Program-made: the position numbers and the translations under genes
Part shown: piece after piece, positions 22,825 to 26,827 of the stretch
Position numbering within the stretch: the stretch's first letter is position 1
Layout of the letters: every line of letters starts with the position of its first letter
Notes under the pieces: generated by a model
Told to the model about the DNA's origin: nothing
Seen by the model: the letters and a program-made list of their open reading frames with translations, nothing else
Database searches by the model: none
IMG/VR virus record: IMGVR_UViG_3300002460_000144
Span: 1 to 26,827 of that record
Origin: a virus
Direction: 5' to 3' (one strand)
DNA length: 26,827 nt

Positions 22825-23163
22825 TCACTCGTAATCCGTTATCGGGTTACGTTTAGCAATCTTATGCTTAATTGTTTTCTTCTTCTGATCCAGAGTAATA
22901 CGGATCTTAGGAGTTTCCTTCACGTCAAATTCAAACGGTTCCAGTGCATCGTTAACCGCCTGGCTGAATGTGGTTTTCATCTGCCCTGATATAGATTTTA
23001 TTTTATTAAAATTTTCTTCATTTAGCTCTACCAATTTACCAAAAAAATATTTTTCAAGCATAGCATTAACAAAGGGCTGCAAAGATATGCCGTCCATCCT
23101 ATCCATAAACAGCTTTACATTGTATTCGTTAATTACTATGTGTTTAGTTTGGTAGCCGGACAT
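22825..23163 (-). CDS. Small basic protein with terminase-like C-terminal tail
   Basis: 112 residues, mostly helical, basic at its end (KKKTIKHKIAKRNPITDYE). The last residues, NPITDYE, resemble the terminase's C-terminal NPITNYG. It lies directly downstream of the terminase and a 46-residue membrane peptide. The pattern of small helical genes here is typical of packaging accessory proteins, but no family is recognised. Confidence 0.6.
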   Translation of the reverse strand: MSGYQTKHIVINEYNVKLFMDRMDGISLQPFVNAMLEKYFFGKLVELNEENFNKIKSISGQMKTTFSQAVNDALEPFEFDVKETPKIRITLDQKKKTIKHKIAKRNPITDYE

Positions 23164-23166
23164 AAG

Positions 23167-23307
23167 CTAATCTTTGCTTATTAAAATTACAAATGCTACA
23201 ACTGGAAAAACTAAAACCATTAAAGGATAAAAAGTTATTTTGCCAAATAAATTCAGATCACCCCACAACTCTTTATAAACATCAATAAAATCATTGAATT
23301 TGTTCAT
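23167..23307 (-). CDS. 46-residue single-span membrane peptide
   Basis: ATG at 23307 (MNKFNDFIDVYKELW) preceded by GGAGG about seven bases upstream; TAG at 23167. A soluble helix is followed by one hydrophobic span (about residues 24-42, FYPLMVLVFPVVAFVILI). It fits in the gap between the terminase and the next gene. Unknown function. Confidence 0.65.
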   Translation of the reverse strand: MNKFNDFIDVYKELWGDLNLFGKITFYPLMVLVFPVVAFVILISKD

Positions 23308-23348
23308 CACACACCTCCATTTTATAATTTATAATTTTTAATTGCTTC

Positions 23349-25457
23349 TCACCCATAATTCGTAATCGGGTTCACGCTAGGCCTGCGAATTACATTTTTA
23401 TTTTTAGTTTTTACTTTAGTTAACTCAAGCGGCGCAGCAGGCTTCATCCTGCGCATCACTAAGTTCGTCATCGAAGTGTCAGCAGTAGTTTCCTCCTGAT
23501 TACTCAGCGCACCGACCTTTGCATCAACAGAGGCTTTATACTTGCGCCAGTTAACATTCAGCGACTTCATCATAGCATAAGCACCGCACCAGATATCAAT
23601 CGCTTCGTTTGCAAGTCCAGATTTCTTTTTTTGAAATACATAATGTGTTTCGTTTTGCCTGATTATCGGGACCGCGTGCTCTGCAGTCAATTGTTCAAAA
23701 TAATCTAAATCACAAAAAAGTTTTGTATGGTGGATTTTTGCGATAAATTCTTTTTTTTCTTCTGTTTCTTTGTCTGTTAAATTTGGTTTTATATTAATTT
23801 CTGTTTCGTCTATTTCCTGTAATCTTAAAAATAAAGTGTGCTTTGCAGCTTGTGTCCCAACATTAATCAAAACGCTTTTATCATTATTTACCAAACTAAT
23901 TTTTCTTGGGAGCAAAGATGCTCTTATATTATTAGAACCCTTGGTTGCGCACCACTTATCCCATCCACGCTCAACCAATTCATAAATACTTTGTGATGCC
24001 CAGCCGGCGTCAACCCCTATTCTTCTTATTGTTCTTTTCAATCCATCTTTACGAACATATTCGAGCGAATTTAAAAAGTTTTTAAGTTTATCCCGCACAT
24101 TGCGGTCCTCCGGATTCCCTTCAATCTTAAACCTGTCAACCATCCAGCACTCTTCCCCAACACCCCAGCCCCAAACCTCACCCTCATAACGCGCAGGCTT
24201 TGTCTGGCTGCCCGCCTGTGCATCAACAAATGCAGTTAAAATCAAAACACCATTAGGAATAATATTTTTCTTTTCGGGATCTATGTAATCCTCCCTGCGG
24301 TCAATTAATTTTCTTGCATCTATTTCTTTTATAACAATTTTTTTGTAAGGAAGGCCCTTTTCATTATTCATATAACTTTCATAAAGGGAATCATCACCAT
24401 TCTCAAATGCTTTTTCTGCAAGATATTTTTGTTCAGCAATAAACGAAAGAGAAGCAATAGTGCTTGATGCTTTACCTAATTGATATGAAAGATGATCAGT
24501 CCTGCTCGGATATTTATGTATCCACCTTCCCTTAAGAAGCATCTCCATTCTTTCTGCTTCAGATATTTGATATTCACATTTATCACATTTAATTCTTGCA
24601 GTCTTAAAATCATTATGGAATTCTGTTTTTAATAAATCAATCGGTTCTTTATCCCAAACGATTCGATCTTCATCCAGCACCAATTCTTTTTTACAACCGG
24701 GGCAAACGACATACCAGTTTGCCTGGCTTCCTTCTTTAAATTCTAACTGAATATAAGAAGATCCATCTCTGCGTGGAGTGCTGCCAAAATAGTGCTGGTA
24801 ATTATATTTGTAAGCAGTTACCCTTCCTTTAAGATTTGAATGAGCATTCCCTTCACTTCCCAACGTTATTTTTATTTCATCCATATCATCATCAACTGTT
24901 TTGCGTGCAGAACGAAACCTTGTTTTGCCAGGGGAAGCAAGGGAGATCATTTCTTTCCATCCGCCTGGGTAAATTTTCCATCTGGTAGAAGACTCGTCCG
25001 TGTTCCCCCTTCTTTTTTTAGCAATCACAGTGTTTAGTATAGGATTACAATTTATTATCGGTTCTAATTTTTGCAGAGCATATTTTTTTACTCCGTCGTC
25101 AGTAGCATTTGCGTAAAGATAGGGGCAGGGATCGTTAACAACATCATAAGCCCAAACACAGATGAATAAAAGTGTTTTACCCATTTGATTTCCACCCATA
25201 AGCGCAAGACTTCTTACTTCCGGGTCAAGGGCTTTGCGTAAAGGCTCCTCCAGGTGAGGCGAATTCCTTATCCTGAACGGTCCCGGAATCGGAAAGCTGT
25301 CAGGCAATATCAGGTTTTCCTCCAGCCAGTTGATGATATCAGGTCTCAACCGTGGTCTTAAGAACGTCTGGCATTTTAATTTTACCTCCTTAAAATTTTT
25401 AAGAAGATAGAATTGCTCCAGCCTATCCAGGGATGATATGTTAGTTTGTTGTATCAT
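23349..25457 (-). CDS. Terminase large subunit, lambda gpA family
   Basis: 702 residues. Packaging ATPase domain with Walker A GGNQMGKT (88-95) and acidic Walker B-like DDDMDE (189-194); zinc-ribbon-like cysteines CPGC (252-255) and CDKC (291-294); nuclease domain from about 390 with TAFVDAQAGSQT (near 410). Cuts and pumps DNA into the prohead. Length and order match lambda gpA. The C terminus ends VNPITNYG. The start codon ATG at 25457 has a poor Shine-Dalgarno; a hairpin repeat lies just upstream. Confidence 0.92.
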   Translation of the reverse strand: MIQQTNISSLDRLEQFYLLKNFKEVKLKCQTFLRPRLRPDIINWLEENLILPDSFPIPGPFRIRNSPHLEEPLRKALDPEVRSLALMGGNQMGKTLLFICVWAYDVVNDPCPYLYANATDDGVKKYALQKLEPIINCNPILNTVIAKKRRGNTDESSTRWKIYPGGWKEMISLASPGKTRFRSARKTVDDDMDEIKITLGSEGNAHSNLKGRVTAYKYNYQHYFGSTPRRDGSSYIQLEFKEGSQANWYVVCPGCKKELVLDEDRIVWDKEPIDLLKTEFHNDFKTARIKCDKCEYQISEAERMEMLLKGRWIHKYPSRTDHLSYQLGKASSTIASLSFIAEQKYLAEKAFENGDDSLYESYMNNEKGLPYKKIVIKEIDARKLIDRREDYIDPEKKNIIPNGVLILTAFVDAQAGSQTKPARYEGEVWGWGVGEECWMVDRFKIEGNPEDRNVRDKLKNFLNSLEYVRKDGLKRTIRRIGVDAGWASQSIYELVERGWDKWCATKGSNNIRASLLPRKISLVNNDKSVLINVGTQAAKHTLFLRLQEIDETEINIKPNLTDKETEEKKEFIAKIHHTKLFCDLDYFEQLTAEHAVPIIRQNETHYVFQKKKSGLANEAIDIWCGAYAMMKSLNVNWRKYKASVDAKVGALSNQEETTADTSMTNLVMRRMKPAAPLELTKVKTKNKNVIRRPSVNPITNYG

Positions 25458-25488
25458 AATTTAATTACGCTCAGGATAACTACCGCTC

Positions 25489-25507
25489 GATCCGCCGATA
25501 GCGGATC
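25489..25507. repeat. Hairpin repeat upstream of large terminase
   Basis: gatccgc cgata gcggatc, seven base pairs with a five-base loop, in the 59-base gap before the large terminase start. Same general class as the other junction hairpins. No following U run in the transcript. Confidence 0.7.
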
Positions 25508-25516
25508 AGCTTTTTG

Positions 25517-26092
25517 TTAGGTTTTTTCGTCGCTTGCATTTTTCATTATGTTTAATAATCTGCCATTACAAATTTTTGCCCAAGCCTTCACCATACCTTC
25601 TCGCTTTCGTTTTCTCTTTACCGGGTAATTTTTTTGAAACGTTATCATCCAATTTTCAAAGTTTTCCAAAAGAGGGAAAACTCCGCACGGAAACATTTGC
25701 ATAACTTTTAACTGCAAATCCTTTCTCTCATTTCTGAAGTTCAATGCCCAATCATTTTTATGTGCTAAAATATAACACCACCAACCGCCGCAAGGGAAAA
25801 TTGATCCGTTGTCAAATACCCAAATGAAGCAAGGTTTAATTTCTATTTTATCAGAAAATCTTTTATGCTCTAATTCAATTATTTGGCGTTCTCTTCTTTC
25901 TTGTAGCACTTCATCCCAAGTAACTAATTTACGTTCCGGTTCGCATCCAATAAACTGACCATCCTGAATATCTACGTAAGCTATGTTTGATGGCAATGGC
26001 TTTCTCCCGTCTCCCAATGCCTCTCCCCACCACTCATAAGCTTTTCTGAGTAGTATCAAAAGTCGCTCCTCAAAAGCTAACAAAAAACTCAA
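25517..26092 (-). CDS. Hypothetical protein between terminase subunits
   Basis: Up to 191 residues; the start is uncertain because the only near-start codons are TTG: 26092, or the TTG just after GAGGAG near 26056. Trp/Cys-rich (AYEWWGEALGDGRKPLP, FIWVFDNGSIFPCGGWWCYI), with a basic end (KRKRKREGMVKAW). It sits between small and large terminase genes. No catalytic motif of an HNH or other nuclease is visible. Two very short frames just upstream (near 26093-26190) could be leader peptides. Confidence 0.55.
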   Translation of the reverse strand: MSFLLAFEERLLILLRKAYEWWGEALGDGRKPLPSNIAYVDIQDGQFIGCEPERKLVTWDEVLQERRERQIIELEHKRFSDKIEIKPCFIWVFDNGSIFPCGGWWCYILAHKNDWALNFRNERKDLQLKVMQMFPCGVFPLLENFENWMITFQKNYPVKRKRKREGMVKAWAKICNGRLLNIMKNASDEKT

Positions 26093-26191
26093 CCGGACTG
26101 CTTTTACAGTTTCGGTTGATATTATTTATTTCAATTTCTTTATCCATAAAAGTTTAATTTCTATTCCGGGCAGCCGGTTAGTTTCCATCCG

Positions 26192-26725
26192 TTATCCTTC
26201 GCTTGTAATCTCATCAGCATCTTCAATTATTTTTTCTTCATCAATAATATATTTCTCAAGCTCAAGCTTTGAGATATATAATTTGTATGAGTTAACAAGC
26301 TTTTCAATAATGCCGGTAACCTTTTTCCTCAACTCTTTTGGTATATGGTGTATGACATCACGCTTCAAATCCTCTTTAAGCATCTCGGTTTTACTGCCAA
26401 TAATGTTATTCTGGTTACCCCAGGCATCAAGAATATCCCGCTTCCGCACATACTGGTTCAGTTCATATTTTAATTTTGTCATCATCAATTTATTTTTAAT
26501 TTTATCACCCTCCGTCTGCACCTTGTAACGGGATACATCACCGCTTGTTTTAAGAATTTCATTCTCAGCCTCAAGCTTATCAAGCCGCCACTGAAAACAT
26601 TTTAATAAATCGTAAACGCCACGCTTCTCACGCGGCATTCCATCTCTTACCCACAACTGGATAGTTCGTTCATCTCTTCTAAAGCGTTGCGCAAGAGTTT
26701 CAACATTTACAAAAGTATTTTTCAG
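26192..26725 (-). CDS. Terminase small subunit, Nu1-like
   Basis: The frame opens upstream of the first usual start; translated from CTG 26725 it reads LKNTFVNVETLAQRFRRDER, then TIQLWVRDGMPREKRGVYDL. This is the winged-helix motif of lambda Nu1-like terminase small subunits, which bind the packaging site. It is followed by a long coiled-coil section (RLDKLEAENEILK) and a C-terminal helical part that likely binds the large subunit. 177 residues if CTG is used. There is no in-frame ATG or GTG before the motif; a TGA ends the frame at 26735-26737, so CTG or TTG must be used, or the start is outside the standard set. Confidence 0.75.
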   Translation of the reverse strand: MKNTFVNVETLAQRFRRDERTIQLWVRDGMPREKRGVYDLLKCFQWRLDKLEAENEILKTSGDVSRYKVQTEGDKIKNKLMMTKLKYELNQYVRKRDILDAWGNQNNIIGSKTEMLKEDLKRDVIHHIPKELRKKVTGIIEKLVNSYKLYISKLELEKYIIDEEKIIEDADEITSEG

Positions 26726-26737
26726 TTTACCAGCTCA

Positions 26738-26827
26738 GTTTTAATTATTTATTTCTAATCTCCATACGAAACGAAATACCTCTATTTTAACCCAACAACA
26801 AAACAAATTTTGCGAGTCAGCGAGACC
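26738..26827 (-). other. Non-coding stretch at the window edge
   Basis: 90 bases upstream of the small terminase. A short open frame runs in from the edge (starting GLADSQNLFCC) and ends in TAA 28 codons later. It resembles a stock repeat-encoded peptide rather than a gene. A packaging (cos) site would be expected near here for this terminase type, but nothing in these bases proves one. Confidence 0.4.

Noticed and set aside
26740-26827. Open frame entering from the right edge (GLADSQNLFCC...)
   Set aside because: Only 28 codons, no start, composition of a stock repeat-encoded peptide; ends before the terminase.

Overview
The window is the late (structural and lysis) half of a tailed phage or prophage, read entirely from the minus strand, so transcription runs from high to low coordinates. 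The gene order is that of a lambda-like siphovirus: small terminase, large terminase, head-tail joiner, portal, protease-capsid, head completion, tail terminator, tail tube, tail-assembly chaperone, tape measure, tail tip, tail fibres and spikes, and lysis genes. No integrase, repressor, replication gene, tRNA, rRNA or CRISPR is visible, so prophage and free phage cannot be told apart from this window. AT-rich DNA, small stock hairpin repeats of the kind that litter Bacteroidota and Ignavibacteria genomes, and signal peptides that all place Gln at +1 after the cleavage site (the Bacteroidota 'Q-rule') point to a host in the Bacteroidota/Ignavibacteria/Chlorobiota group.

Layout from right to left. 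26725-21000: packaging and connector genes (Nu1-like small terminase, GpA-like large terminase, a cluster of tiny genes including a zinc ribbon and two single-span membrane peptides, a gpW-type joiner) and an unexpected secreted protein. 20964-16626: lambda-type portal, a protease-scaffold-capsid polyprotein with an internal ribosome binding site, a small unknown and an FII-like head-tail protein. 16608-15946: an orphan beta-class DNA methyltransferase. 15945-9960: tail terminator, two tandem tail-tube paralogues, a G/GT chaperone with a programmed -1 frameshift, a short tape measure and two tail-tip proteins. 9911-2443: six consecutive genes whose products all start with a Sec signal peptide, including tail-fibre, tail-spike (beta-helix) and LamG lectin-like proteins. 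2450-1: small membrane proteins, a spanin-like overlapping pair and the start of a probable cell-wall hydrolase.

Three things stand out. First, eight proteins carry signal peptides with Gln at +1, and most of the predicted adhesion proteins are among them; this is hard to square with ordinary cytoplasmic tail assembly. Second, dispersed hairpin repeats sit at many gene junctions and inside four of the signal-peptide coding sequences; one 8-bp repeat encodes the same hydrophobic octapeptide in all three frames, a ready-made hydrophobic core. Third, expression is tuned by recoding and unusual starts: an A AAA AAG frameshift site in the chaperone, an internal start in the protease-capsid ORF, a hairpin separating the Shine-Dalgarno from the TTG start of the tape measure, and several TTG/GTG/CTG starts.
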